Shown here in pieces: positions 10,977 to 18,962 of a DNA stretch of 37,816 nt. The stretch comes from SBBG01 sp033717875 (GTDB taxonomy: Bacteria > Pseudomonadota > Gammaproteobacteria > Ga0077554 > Ga007554). The stretch's first letter is position 1; every line of letters begins with the position of its first letter. The notes beneath the pieces are model-generated. The model searched no databases and was not told the origin of the DNA. It worked only from the letters and a program-made list of their open reading frames with translations. The translations under genes were made by a program, and so were the position numbers. The stretch covers positions 1 to 37,816 of the forward strand of contig JADDKJ010000033.1 in assembly GCA_033717875.1 (NCBI GenBank), given 5' to 3'.

Positions 10977-11062
10977 AAGGGAAGCGCCCCCTTTCCCCGC
11001 GTCATTGTTGCTGGCGCATCTGAAAAAGAGTTCGGGGCAGCGGCGATTGGGGTAATTACCTT

Positions 11063-11097
11063 CGGTCAATATGACCGTTATCTATACTCCGGGTATA
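11063..11097. promoter_or_regulatory. Two inverted repeats upstream of the COG2856/DUF4411 operon (candidate operators)
   Basis: CGGTCA-ATA-TGACCG (11063-11077) is a perfect 6-bp-arm palindrome. TATAC-TCCGG-GTATA (11083-11097) is a second with 5-bp arms. Both lie within 60 bases of the ATG at 11121, where an autoregulatory antitoxin would bind. The N-terminal HTH-like region of the protein at 11121 is the likely ligand, or the orphan HigA. The palindromes are seen; binding is inferred. Confidence 0.45.
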
Positions 11098-11120
11098 TCT
11101 ATTGTGATTTAATACGGCCT

Positions 11121-12266
11121 ATGAACCGCGTATCTATCAATCCGAATCTGTTGCGTTGGGCGTATGAACGTTCTAGGATAGATATGTTTGAGTTGGAAAC
11201 GCGCTTTCCGAAACTTGCTGAATGGGAAACTGGTGAGATGTTGCCAACACTCAAGCAGCTAGAGAAGTTTGCACGCGCGACTCATGTGCCTATAGGCTAT
11301 CTGTTCATGCCCGCTCCGCCTGAGGAGCCATTGCCCATACCTGACTTCCGCACATTGGCAGGGCGTACTGTTACCCGCCCCAGCCCCAACCTGCTGGATA
11401 TGATCTACGTCTGCCAGGAGCGGCAAAGCTGGTACCGCGAGTTCATGCAAATTCATCGACTGTCTGGCCCCGCGTTTGTTGGCTCGGTCACTACGGATTC
11501 GCCAGTGGAGGATGTAGCTCGGGCGATGAGTGAGGTGCTGGACTTTGATCTTGATGCGCGGCGCGACTGCCCGACTTGGACGGAAGCTCTGCGCCGCTTC
11601 ATCGCACAGGCTGATCAAGCAGGTATTTTGGTGATGGTAAGTGGCGTGGTGCAGAATAATAACCGCCGACACCTCGACCCCGAGGAGTTCCGCGGATTCG
11701 CGCTGACTGACGAGATGGCGCCACTGGTGTTCATCAATGGGGCCGATACCAAGGCTGCGCAGATGTTCACGCTGGCGCATGAGCTGGCGCATATATGGCT
11801 GGGTGCCTCGGCACTATCGGATGCCACAGCGAGCACCATGCCCAACAACCGGGTGGAATTGTGGTGCAATCAAGTGGCTGCTGAATTGTTGGCGCCGCTG
11901 AAGGTGGTACGCACTGAGCTGCGGCACGGAGAGCCCCTCGATCAGGCGCTGCCACGCCTGGCGCGGCGCTTCAAGGTCAGCACATTGGTCATCCTGCGTC
12001 GCCTGCTGGATGCAGGTTGGCTGGATCGCGCCGTATTTTCTGCGGCATATGCGGGTGAAGTTAAGCGGCTGGCCGATATGGCCAAGGGTTCAGGCGGTAA
12101 TTTCTACCTTACCACGGCCGCCCGCGTTAGTCGGCGCTTCGCCCGTTCCTTGGTTGAGAGCACACTGGAAGGTCAGACCCTGTACCGGGATGCCTTCCGC
12201 ATGCTCGGTATTTCCAAAACAGAAACTTTTCATGAGCTGGGACGTCACCTGAACTTCCCGATATGA
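11121..12266 (+). CDS. HTH-ImmA/IrrE-like metalloprotease (COG2856), antitoxin partner of DUF4411
   Basis: 381 residues. Residues 1-65 resemble an XRE-type helix-turn-helix (LAEWETGEMLPTLKQLEKFA). A zinc-protease centre follows with the HExxH signature HELAH near residue 220 (QMFTLAHELAHIWLG) and a downstream NQVAAELLAP helix that would supply the third ligand. This matches ImmA/IrrE-type proteins (COG2856), which in phage and ICE systems cleave repressors and in toxin-antitoxin operons pair with a toxin. It overlaps the next gene by ATGA, and that gene is a DUF4411 PIN-like protein, the pairing described for COG2856-DUF4411 modules. The protease centre looks intact. Whether it neutralises, regulates or processes its partner is unknown. 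Confidence 0.82.
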   Translation: MNRVSINPNLLRWAYERSRIDMFELETRFPKLAEWETGEMLPTLKQLEKFARATHVPIGYLFMPAPPEEPLPIPDFRTLAGRTVTRPSPNLLDMIYVCQERQSWYREFMQIHRLSGPAFVGSVTTDSPVEDVARAMSEVLDFDLDARRDCPTWTEALRRFIAQADQAGILVMVSGVVQNNNRRHLDPEEFRGFALTDEMAPLVFINGADTKAAQMFTLAHELAHIWLGASALSDATASTMPNNRVELWCNQVAAELLAPLKVVRTELRHGEPLDQALPRLARRFKVSTLVILRRLLDAGWLDRAVFSAAYAGEVKRLADMAKGSGGNFYLTTAARVSRRFARSLVESTLEGQTLYRDAFRMLGISKTETFHELGRHLNFPI

Positions 12267-12769
12267 CGATCTACTTGCTCGACGCTAATGTATTCATACA
12301 GGCAAAAAATCTGCACTACGGCCTGGATTTCTGCCCAGCTTTTTGGGACTGGCTTGCAGAACAGAATCAAGCAGGCAAGGTACTGAGCATCGAGAAGGTG
12401 GGCGACGAGTTGCAGGCGGGTGGTGACGATTTGTCTGACTGGGCTGCAACACGAGGTGAGCTGTTTTTCGTTCCGCCGGACAATGCAGTACTTCCCGCAT
12501 TGTCCAAGGTAAGCGCATGGGCCAGCCAGCAAAGTTATCAGGCGGCAGCAGTCTCCACATTTCTGCAAGTCGCCGATTATTGGCTGGTAGCGCATGCACT
12601 AGCGCATCAGGTGACAGTCGTGACGCATGAGGTGCCTTCGGATTCAGTGCGCAAGATCAAGATTCCCAATGCTTGCATCGGTCTTGGCATTCATTGTTTG
12701 AGCCCCTATGAAATGCTTCGGCGCGAACGCGCGCGGTTCGTGCTGGAGCCAGTGTTCGTTAGTGCCTAG
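12263..12769 (+). CDS. DUF4411 PIN-like toxin
   Basis: 168 residues starting MTIYLLDANVFIQAKNLHY, with the first PIN-domain acidic residue at D7. Further acidic positions lie in VADYWLVAHALAH and in the later region (VVTHEVPSDS). This layout fits the DUF4411 family, PIN-like RNases found as toxins beside HTH-COG2856 genes. The ATG overlaps the preceding stop, so the pair is translationally coupled. The protein ends KF-rich and normally (FVLEPVFVSA), with no truncation. Toxicity is inferred from family and context. Confidence 0.8.
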   Translation: MTIYLLDANVFIQAKNLHYGLDFCPAFWDWLAEQNQAGKVLSIEKVGDELQAGGDDLSDWAATRGELFFVPPDNAVLPALSKVSAWASQQSYQAAAVSTFLQVADYWLVAHALAHQVTVVTHEVPSDSVRKIKIPNACIGLGIHCLSPYEMLRRERARFVLEPVFVSA

Positions 12770-12793
12770 GATCGCTCGGAACCAGGTCTTGCA

Positions 12794-13044
12794 ATGCAAC
12801 ATCACTCATTTGAAACACCATTGCCAACGCATGTCATGTGAACGAAGTGCTCAATGCGCTCGCCAAGCGCGAGCGGGTTGAAATCCTCTATCACGGCAGG
12901 GTCAAGGGGATAATCGTTCCTGCGGGCCAAGGCGCTGGAGTAAAGGCTTCGGAACATCCTCTTTTCAGCATGTCTTCCGATGAGACTGGGACGGTGGAAG
13001 AGGTGGTGGATCACCTGCGGGGCGGCCGTTGCCGTGATATTTGA
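12794..13044 (+). pseudogene. Frameshifted Phd/VapB-type antitoxin remnant
   Basis: The downstream frame (from 12838) reads NEVLNALAKRERVEILYHGR and ends GGRCRDI, closely resembling small Phd/VapB antitoxins, whose conserved segment is NEVxxKRERVEIxxHGK. It lacks an N-terminus in frame. Upstream, an ATG at 12794 opens MQHHSFETPLPTHV in a different frame. The join contains a perfect 5-base tandem duplication, CATGT CATGT (12830-12839). Removing one copy gives a continuous frame THVNEVLNALAKRE and a protein of about 80 residues. A recent duplication therefore appears to have inactivated it. Confidence 0.65.
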
Positions 13045-13132
13045 CGCCGACATCTTCATCAGCTTACCGGAGCGGCGCACCCTGACTCATGGGAGAAAAG
13101 CTGGAAAACAAAGGAATTTGATTGTGTGGTGA
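13034..13132 (+). pseudogene. VapC-type PIN toxin remnant (first residues only)
   Basis: Starting at a GTG that overlaps the end of the antitoxin remnant, the frame reads VIFDADIFI, the standard opening of VapC PIN toxins with the first catalytic Asp. It then runs into unrelated sequence (SLPERRTLTHGRKAGKQ) and stops after 32 codons. The rest of the PIN domain is missing, so the toxin was truncated, probably by a deletion joining it to the leader of the next gene. The overlap with the antitoxin frame is typical of VapBC operons. Confidence 0.5.
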
Positions 13133-13136
13133 TGCC

Positions 13137-13970
13137 ATGCACCCGAATCTATTGAAGATCGCGTTCTGTATCCTCGGTTTTTTCGCCCCCGCATTGGCCG
13201 CCAGGGTGGGCGTGAGGCTTTTCTATACGCCGCGTCGCCGCCAACCCTCTGAATGGGAAACCCAATTGCAAAATAGCGGCGCGGCCTTCGCCGCTTCGGG
13301 GGCGGAGTTCCCGCTTCAAGCCATTTCCTGGGGGAGCGGGCCGCTGGTGTTGCTTGTTCACGGCTGGGAGGGGCGTGGTACGCAATTGGGAAGATTCGTC
13401 ATGCCGCTCGTGGATGCCGGATTCAGGGTGGTCGCCTTCGACGGCCCGGCGCACGGCCGGTCCCCCGGAAGACCCACCACTCTGCCCGAATTCGCCGCCG
13501 CGATTGTCGCCCTCTGCCGCGAACTTGGCCCGCTATACGGCATCGTCGGCCATTCCTTCGGCGCCGCCGCGGCCTCTATCGCATTGCAGAACGGTATCAG
13601 CGCAGAGAAAGCCGTGTTCGTCTCGCCCCCTTTCTCCTTCGCCAACGTTGTCGGCAGGTTCGCGTCTTTCTTGTCGATTCCTGAAAACGTGGTGCGACGG
13701 ATGCACGTCTTGATGGAAAAGCGGCATCGCTGTCCGCCCGGCACCCTGTCTTTCGACACCATCGGCCCGCAAATGCGTGCTCCGGCGCTGATCTTTCATG
13801 ATGCCGACGATCGCTATGTGCCTCATCACGACGGCCTCGCCGTCGCCGGGGCGTGGCAAGGATCAACGATGGTTACCACCACCGGGTTGGGGTATAATCG
13901 GATATTGCGTGACGGTGTTGTGATAGAGCGGGTGGTGGAGTTTATGGGGAGGGATGAATCGGTTCGATAG
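13137..13970 (+). CDS. Alpha/beta hydrolase, possibly catalytically impaired
   Basis: A 277-residue protein. The N-terminal hydrophobic stretch (LLKIAFCILGFFAPALAA) could be a membrane anchor or signal. The core shows the oxyanion HGWEG, the FDGPAHGRSPG loop and the nucleophile elbow GHSFGA with Ser140. An acidic residue lies in HDADDRYVP (D222/D225). In the usual C-terminal motif GLGH-x-RILRD the catalytic His is replaced by Tyr253 (GLGYNRILRD), one C-to-T change from a His codon. ATG 13137 is preferred; an in-frame GTG at 13122 exists. It is convergent with the MFS gene. Substrate unknown. Confidence 0.8.
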   Translation: MHPNLLKIAFCILGFFAPALAARVGVRLFYTPRRRQPSEWETQLQNSGAAFAASGAEFPLQAISWGSGPLVLLVHGWEGRGTQLGRFVMPLVDAGFRVVAFDGPAHGRSPGRPTTLPEFAAAIVALCRELGPLYGIVGHSFGAAAASIALQNGISAEKAVFVSPPFSFANVVGRFASFLSIPENVVRRMHVLMEKRHRCPPGTLSFDTIGPQMRAPALIFHDADDRYVPHHDGLAVAGAWQGSTMVTTTGLGYNRILRDGVVIERVVEFMGRDESVR

Positions 13971-14005
13971 AGTTGCGGACCCATTACAAACGGCGATGCG
14001 CGCCA

Positions 14006-15313
14006 CTATTCCCTACGCAACGCCGCCCTCCTACCCCGTTTCACATCGACCCCGCCGAGAATCAACAATCCCACCACAAAATAAGCCCCGGTGGTCAGAA
14101 TCGCCAGCCGGTGATCTCCGCCCGATAGCCAGCTCGCCAGCCCATAGCTGACGGGGCCGAGGATGGCGGAGAGTTTTGCCGCCAGTCCCCACAGGCCGAA
14201 GAATTCGGCATGGCGCGCGGGCGGGGCGAGCAGGCCGACCAGGGCGCGGCCGGCCGATTGGCTGGCGCCCATGCACAGCCCAGCGACATTGGCGGCGGCC
14301 CAGAACAGGGCGGGACCTTGTGCCGACCAGGCCAAGCTGATCATGACGAGCCAGCCCATCAAGGTCAGGGCGATGGTGGGGACGTGGCCGAGGCGGTCTT
14401 GCACATGGCCGAAGAAGAGGGCGCCGATGGCGGCGGTGACGTTGACCACCAGAATCAGCAGTAGCGTCTGTTGGGTGTCGAAGTGCATCACCTGCTGGGC
14501 GTAGATGGCGGCCAGGGTGATTACGGCATTGACGCCGGCCTGAAAAAATACGGTGCACACCAAAAAGCGGCGCAGATCGCGGTAGCGGCGCGCGTGTTTG
14601 ATCGTCTGGCCGAGACGGGCGAAGGCTTCGCCAACGATGCCGCGGCCTGCAAGGTGCGGCTGGGGCGTCGCGCGCTCGCGTAAAAAGAAAAAGGTGGGCA
14701 GGCTTGCGATGGCAAACAGCGCGGCGGTGATCAGCATCGTCACCGGCACGAACGAAGACGCTTCATCTCCACGCGCCTGTGCCCAGCTCACATAGGCCAG
14801 CGACAGGCCCAAGGCCGTCAGTCCCCCGAGATAGCCCAGGCTCCATCCCCAGCCGGAGACCTTGCCCAGGCTGCGGCTGCGCGCCAGTTCCGGGAGAAAG
14901 GCGGCGATCAGGTTTTCGCCGCTGCCGAAGAAGAAGTTCGACAGGATGACGAGCACAATGGCGAGCGCCAGTTCACCGGGGCCGATCAGGGCAAGCCCGG
15001 CGGTGAACAGCACGCAACCCGCGGTGGTGAGCAGCAGCAGCCTTTTCTTGGCGGCATAGGCATCGGCATAGGCGCCCAGCGCCGGCGCCGTCACCATGAT
15101 CAGGAAGTACGAGACCGCCAACGCCATCGTCCAGGCAAACGTCGCCCATGGTGCGTTGCCCGCCACCACGGAAACGAAGTAGGCATTGAAGACGGCGGTG
15201 ATAACAACGGTGGTGTAGCCCGAGTTGGCGAAGTCGTACATCGCCCAGGCCCAGGCCTCGCGGCGGGTGACGCCGGGGGCGAGCGCGGATGGTGGGGTTC
15301 TTGGCATTGGCAA
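14006..15313 (-). CDS. MFS transporter, UMF1/Atg22-like family
   Basis: A 435-residue integral membrane protein with about 12 hydrophobic segments. The start REAWAWAMYDFANSGYTTVV is the hallmark of UMF1/Atg22-like permeases (ExxxWxxYDxANSxY). Other family features are the APALGAYADAYAAKKR loop between helices 2 and 3, which is the MFS motif A equivalent, and a second copy around FFGHVQDRLGHVP. In yeast Atg22 exports amino acids from the vacuole; bacterial substrates are generally unknown. It lies just downstream of ligA on the same strand (52-base gap) and may be cotranscribed. Start could be 15313 or the second Met at 15307. Confidence 0.88.
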   Translation of the reverse strand: MPMPRTPPSALAPGVTRREAWAWAMYDFANSGYTTVVITAVFNAYFVSVVAGNAPWATFAWTMALAVSYFLIMVTAPALGAYADAYAAKKRLLLLTTAGCVLFTAGLALIGPGELALAIVLVILSNFFFGSGENLIAAFLPELARSRSLGKVSGWGWSLGYLGGLTALGLSLAYVSWAQARGDEASSFVPVTMLITAALFAIASLPTFFFLRERATPQPHLAGRGIVGEAFARLGQTIKHARRYRDLRRFLVCTVFFQAGVNAVITLAAIYAQQVMHFDTQQTLLLILVVNVTAAIGALFFGHVQDRLGHVPTIALTLMGWLVMISLAWSAQGPALFWAAANVAGLCMGASQSAGRALVGLLAPPARHAEFFGLWGLAAKLSAILGPVSYGLASWLSGGDHRLAILTTGAYFVVGLLILGGVDVKRGRRAALRRE

Positions 15314-15364
15314 GAAGCTAACAGCCGGAAACTATTGGATTGCGACGCGGGAAGTACGTTTCTT

Positions 15365-17380
15365 TCATCCTTTTTCCTCCAGCAACATAAGGAACTCACG
15401 CTCCGAAAGCATCGCCACCCCCAATTCCCTTGCCTTGTCCGCCTTGGATCCGGCCTCGGCGCCGATAATCACATAACTCGTCTTGCCGGAAACGCTACCG
15501 CTCACTTTCCCGCCCAGCGCCTCGATGCGCGCCTTGGCTTCGTCGCGGGGCATGCTGTCCAGTGTGCCGGTGAGGACGAAGGTCTTTCCGGCCAGTGGAG
15601 TATGGGCGCGGCTGATCTTTTCCTGCGGCCAGTGGATGCCCGCCTTGACCAGCGCGGCGATGACTTCACGGTTGTGGGGTTGATGGAAAAAATGATGGAT
15701 GCTATCGGCGACGACCGGGCCGACATCGGTGACGCCTTGCAGCTCTTCGTGTTGGGCCTGCATCAGCGGTTCAAGGTCACCAAAGTGCCGGGCGAGCTGT
15801 TTGGCGGTGACCTCGCCCACCTGGCTGATACCCAGTGCATAGAGAAAACGCGGCAGGGTGGTGTGCTTGGATTTGTCGATGGTGGCGAGCAGGTTGTCCG
15901 CGGATTTATCGCCCATGCGTTCCAGCGTCACCAGTTGCTCTTTGGTGAGGTGGTAGAGATCGGCCACGGTCTTGACCAGCCCGGTCTCCACCAGTTGCGC
16001 CACCAGTTTGTCGCCCAGGCCGTCGATGTTCATGGCGTGGCGCGAGGCGAAGTGGAGGATCGCGCCCATGCGTTGCGCCGGGCAATACAGGCCGCCGGTG
16101 CAGTAATGGGCGACCTCCCCCGGTTCGCGGATCACTTCCGAGCCGCACTCGGGGCAGTGCTTCGGCATCTCCCAGTGCTTCGCATCATACGGTCGTTTGT
16201 CCTTGATGACGCCCACCACTTCCGGGATGACATCGCCGGCGCGGCGCACGATCACCGTGTCGCCCACCCGCACGTCCTTGCGTTCCACCTCGTCCTGGTT
16301 GTGCAGCGTGGCGTTGCTGACCGTGACGCCGCCTACCTGCACGGGACGCAGCTTGGCGACGGGTGTGATGACGCCGGTGCGGCCGACGGAAGGCAGAATG
16401 TCCTCCACGACGGTGGTCTCTTCCTGCGCGGGGAACTTGTGGGCGATCCCCCAGCGCGGCGCGCGGGCGGTGAAGCCGAGCCTGTCGCGCGCGGCGAGGT
16501 CGTCCACCTTGTAGACCACGCCGTCGACCTCGAAGGGCAGGTCATTGCGGCGCGCGGCCATGCCCTGGTAATACCTCAGGCACCCCTCGGCGCCATGCGC
16601 GGCGAAGAATTCGGTGACGGGAAAGCCCCATGCCTTCAGATGTTTGACGATCTGGGAATAGCGCGGCGCAGGCAGTTCCGATACCTCGCCCAGCCCCCAC
16701 GGGAAGAAGCTCAGCGGGCGACCGGCGGTGATGCGCGGGTCGAGCTGGCGCAGGCTTCCGGCGGCGGCATTGCGCGGGTTGGCGAAAATGCCCTCGCCGC
16801 GCGCCAGGCGTTCCTCGTTGAGGCGCTCGAAGTCGTGCTTGCGGATGACGATCTCGCCGCGCACCTCCAGCACCTCCGGCCAGCCCTCGCCCAGCAGGCG
16901 CAGCGGTACGGTCCTGATGGTACGCACATTGGCGGTCACGTCCTCGCCGGTGGTGCCGTCACCGCGCGTGCCCGCCTGGACCAGCAGGCCGTTTTCATAG
17001 CGCAGGCTGATGGATGCGCCGTCGAATTTAGGCTCGGCGGTGTAGTCTACGGCATGGGATACACCCAACCCCTGGCGCACCCGCCGGTCCCAGTCGTGGA
17101 TATCCTCGTCGGTGAAGGCGTTGTCCAGCGAGATCATCGGGATGGCATGGCGCACCTCGCCGAATTCCTTCAGCGGTTTTGCGCCCACACGCTGGGTGGG
17201 TGAATCAGGTGTGATCAGCTCGGGGTGCGCCGCTTCCAGTTGCTGAAGCTCGCGGAGCAGGCGATCGTACTCGGCGTCGGAGATGACGGGGGCGTCGAGG
17301 GCGTAATAGCGGTAATTGTGGTAATTGATTTCATCGCGCAGCTTGGCGATGCGGTTTGTGAGATCGTGGGTTTTTGTCAT
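15365..17380 (-). CDS. ligA: NAD-dependent DNA ligase
   Basis: Joins nicked DNA using NAD as AMP donor in replication and repair. From 17380 it is 671 residues, the normal LigA length; the frame extends to 17431 but the conserved protein begins MTKTHDLTNRIAKLRDEI. Features in order are the Ia NMN-binding region (NYHNYRYYALDAPVISDAEY), the adenylation lysine in AEPKFDGAS near residue 117, an OB fold, the four-cysteine zinc finger near residues 407-430 (CPECGSEV, HYCTGGLYCPAQR), HhH repeats and a C-terminal BRCT domain (about 595-671). It follows tRNA-Glu on the same strand, with no visible terminator between them. Confidence 0.96.
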   Translation of the reverse strand: MTKTHDLTNRIAKLRDEINYHNYRYYALDAPVISDAEYDRLLRELQQLEAAHPELITPDSPTQRVGAKPLKEFGEVRHAIPMISLDNAFTDEDIHDWDRRVRQGLGVSHAVDYTAEPKFDGASISLRYENGLLVQAGTRGDGTTGEDVTANVRTIRTVPLRLLGEGWPEVLEVRGEIVIRKHDFERLNEERLARGEGIFANPRNAAAGSLRQLDPRITAGRPLSFFPWGLGEVSELPAPRYSQIVKHLKAWGFPVTEFFAAHGAEGCLRYYQGMAARRNDLPFEVDGVVYKVDDLAARDRLGFTARAPRWGIAHKFPAQEETTVVEDILPSVGRTGVITPVAKLRPVQVGGVTVSNATLHNQDEVERKDVRVGDTVIVRRAGDVIPEVVGVIKDKRPYDAKHWEMPKHCPECGSEVIREPGEVAHYCTGGLYCPAQRMGAILHFASRHAMNIDGLGDKLVAQLVETGLVKTVADLYHLTKEQLVTLERMGDKSADNLLATIDKSKHTTLPRFLYALGISQVGEVTAKQLARHFGDLEPLMQAQHEELQGVTDVGPVVADSIHHFFHQPHNREVIAALVKAGIHWPQEKISRAHTPLAGKTFVLTGTLDSMPRDEAKARIEALGGKVSGSVSGKTSYVIIGAEAGSKADKARELGVAMLSEREFLMLLEEKG

Positions 17381-17444
17381 TCTTGTGTCACCCATTATCC
17401 GCAATGATCGAAGGCAAACGACAACGAACAACCGATCGAAAAAT

Positions 17445-17520
17445 TGGCGCTCCCTAGGGGATTCGAACCCCTGTTACTGCCGTGAGAGGGCAATGTCCTG
17501 GGCCTCTAGACGAAGGGAGC
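17445..17520 (-). tRNA. tRNA-Glu (anticodon CTC)
   Basis: On the minus strand a 76-nt cloverleaf starts GCTCCCTTCGTCTAGAGG and ends with an encoded CCA. The acceptor arm GCTCCCT pairs with AGGGAGC. The D arm (GTCTAGAGGCCCAGGAC), the variable region and the T arm (GGGGTTCGAATCCCC) are those of bacterial tRNA-Glu. The anticodon loop CTCTCAC gives CTC, reading GAG codons. Most bacteria rely on a TTC isoacceptor, presumably encoded elsewhere here. It sits immediately upstream of ligA and divergent to pcnB. Confidence 0.93.
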
Positions 17521-17554
17521 GTGGGCTTGTGCGCCATTGATCAAAAGAAGTGGT

Positions 17555-17582
17555 ATTATACGCGCTAATCGTGATTGCTCAA
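17555..17582 (-). promoter_or_regulatory. Sigma-70 promoter for tRNA-Glu
   Basis: On the minus strand TTGAGC (17582-17577) and a perfect TATAAT (17560-17555) are separated by 16 bases, about 35 bases upstream of the mature tRNA 5' end. This strong consensus match fits a stable RNA promoter. It overlaps the 5' end of pcnB on the opposite strand, so transcription from it could interfere with pcnB initiation. Confidence 0.6.
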
Positions 17583-18962
17583 GACTATTTCATTCAAGTT
17601 GCTACGGAAAAGGCAGGGAAAACCATAAGCACGTCCAGAATCATACCCCGCGCCGAGCACACCATCTCGCGCGCCAATATCAGCGATAGCGCCCTGAAGG
17701 TGCTGTACCGCCTGAAGGAGTCCGGCTACCAGGCCTATCTGGTCGGTGGCGGCGTGCGTGACATGCTGCTGGGGCGCGAGCCCAAGGATTTCGATGTCGC
17801 CACCAACGCCCGGCCTGAAGAAATAAAGGAGCTGTTCCGCAGTTGCCATCTGATCGGGCGCCGCTTCCGTCTGGCGCATGTCCGTTTCGGCAGAGATATT
17901 ATCGAGGTCGCCACGTTTCGTGCCCTTCCTGTCCCCGGCGAGGAAGAAAGTGAGATCCCCGGCGAAGATTTGCACATCGAAAACGGGCGCATCATGCGTG
18001 ACAACATCTACGGCACTGTAGAGGAAGACGCCTGGCGTCGTGATTTCACCATCAACTCCCTCTATTACAACATCGCCGATTTCTCGGTGGTCGATTACGC
18101 CGGCGGTCTGGAAGACTTACAGGCGGGCTGGATACGTCTGATCGGCGATCCGGTGCAGCGCTACCGCGAGGACCCGGTGCGCATGTTGCGCGCCGTGCGT
18201 TTCGCCGCCAAGCTGGGATTCCGCATCCACCCCGATACGGAAGCCCCCTTGCTGGAGCTGGGACATCTGCTCGACGACATCCCCCCGGCGCGCCTGTTCG
18301 AGGAGGTGCTGAAGCTGTTCCTGGGCGGGTGCGCGGTGGAAACCTTCGAGTTGTTGCGCCATTACCGGCTGTTTGAGCACCTCTTTCCTCTGACCGAGGA
18401 AGACCTGTCGCAGGAGCACGAGGGATTTCCCGTCGAACTGGTGGTGCGCGCCCTGGCCAATACCGATGAGCGCATCGCCGCCGACAAGCCCGTCACGCCC
18501 GCCTTCCTGTTCGCGGCCTTGCTGTGGGGGCCGATGCGCCGCACCATCGAAGAAATAAGAACCGAAAGCATGACCGACTTCGAGGCGATCCAGGAGGCGG
18601 GCGGTATCGTCGTCTCGCGCCAGGCACAGCGCGTCGCGCTGCCCAAGCGATATACCTTGCCGATGCGCGAGATCTGGGCCATGCAGCCGCGTCTGACACA
18701 GATCTCCGGCAAGCGCCCGCTGGGCTTGCTGGCCCATCCGCGTTTTCGCGCCGCTTATGATTTCCTGCTGCTGCGGGGCGAGGCCGGCGAGGATGTGCAG
18801 GAGCTGTGCGAATGGTGGACCGCCTTCCAGGAAGTGAATGCCGACCAGCGCCAAGTGATGCTGCGTACCAGCGTTGCGGGCGCCGGCGCAACCAAGAAAC
18901 GCCGGCGCCGCCGGCGCAAGAAACCGGCGGGTGAGGCGGAAACAGGCGTGGCGGCGGAGTGA
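17571..18962 (+). CDS. pcnB: Poly(A) polymerase I
   Basis: Adds 3' A-tails to RNA and so promotes decay. 463 residues from GTG 17571; an in-frame GTG at 17550 is also possible, and neither has a good ribosome site. The nucleotidyltransferase signature LVGGGVRDMLLGREPKDFDV has the catalytic Asp pair, and RRFRLAHVRFGRDIIEVATF follows as in E. coli PcnB. The RRDFTINSLYY, REDPVRMLRAVRFAAKLG and PPARLFEEVLKL blocks distinguish it as poly(A) polymerase-like rather than a CCA enzyme. The C-terminus ends in a basic tail (KKRRRRRRKK), as is usual for PcnB. It overlaps folK by GTGA. Confidence 0.92.
   Translation: MIAQDYFIQVATEKAGKTISTSRIIPRAEHTISRANISDSALKVLYRLKESGYQAYLVGGGVRDMLLGREPKDFDVATNARPEEIKELFRSCHLIGRRFRLAHVRFGRDIIEVATFRALPVPGEEESEIPGEDLHIENGRIMRDNIYGTVEEDAWRRDFTINSLYYNIADFSVVDYAGGLEDLQAGWIRLIGDPVQRYREDPVRMLRAVRFAAKLGFRIHPDTEAPLLELGHLLDDIPPARLFEEVLKLFLGGCAVETFELLRHYRLFEHLFPLTEEDLSQEHEGFPVELVVRALANTDERIAADKPVTPAFLFAALLWGPMRRTIEEIRTESMTDFEAIQEAGGIVVSRQAQRVALPKRYTLPMREIWAMQPRLTQISGKRPLGLLAHPRFRAAYDFLLLRGEAGEDVQELCEWWTAFQEVNADQRQVMLRTSVAGAGATKKRRRRRRKKPAGEAETGVAAE

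Noticed and set aside
10975..10995. Intrinsic terminator after higA
   Set aside because: A 7-bp GAAAGGG/CCCTTTC stem exists but overlaps the gene end and has no T-run; too weak to call.
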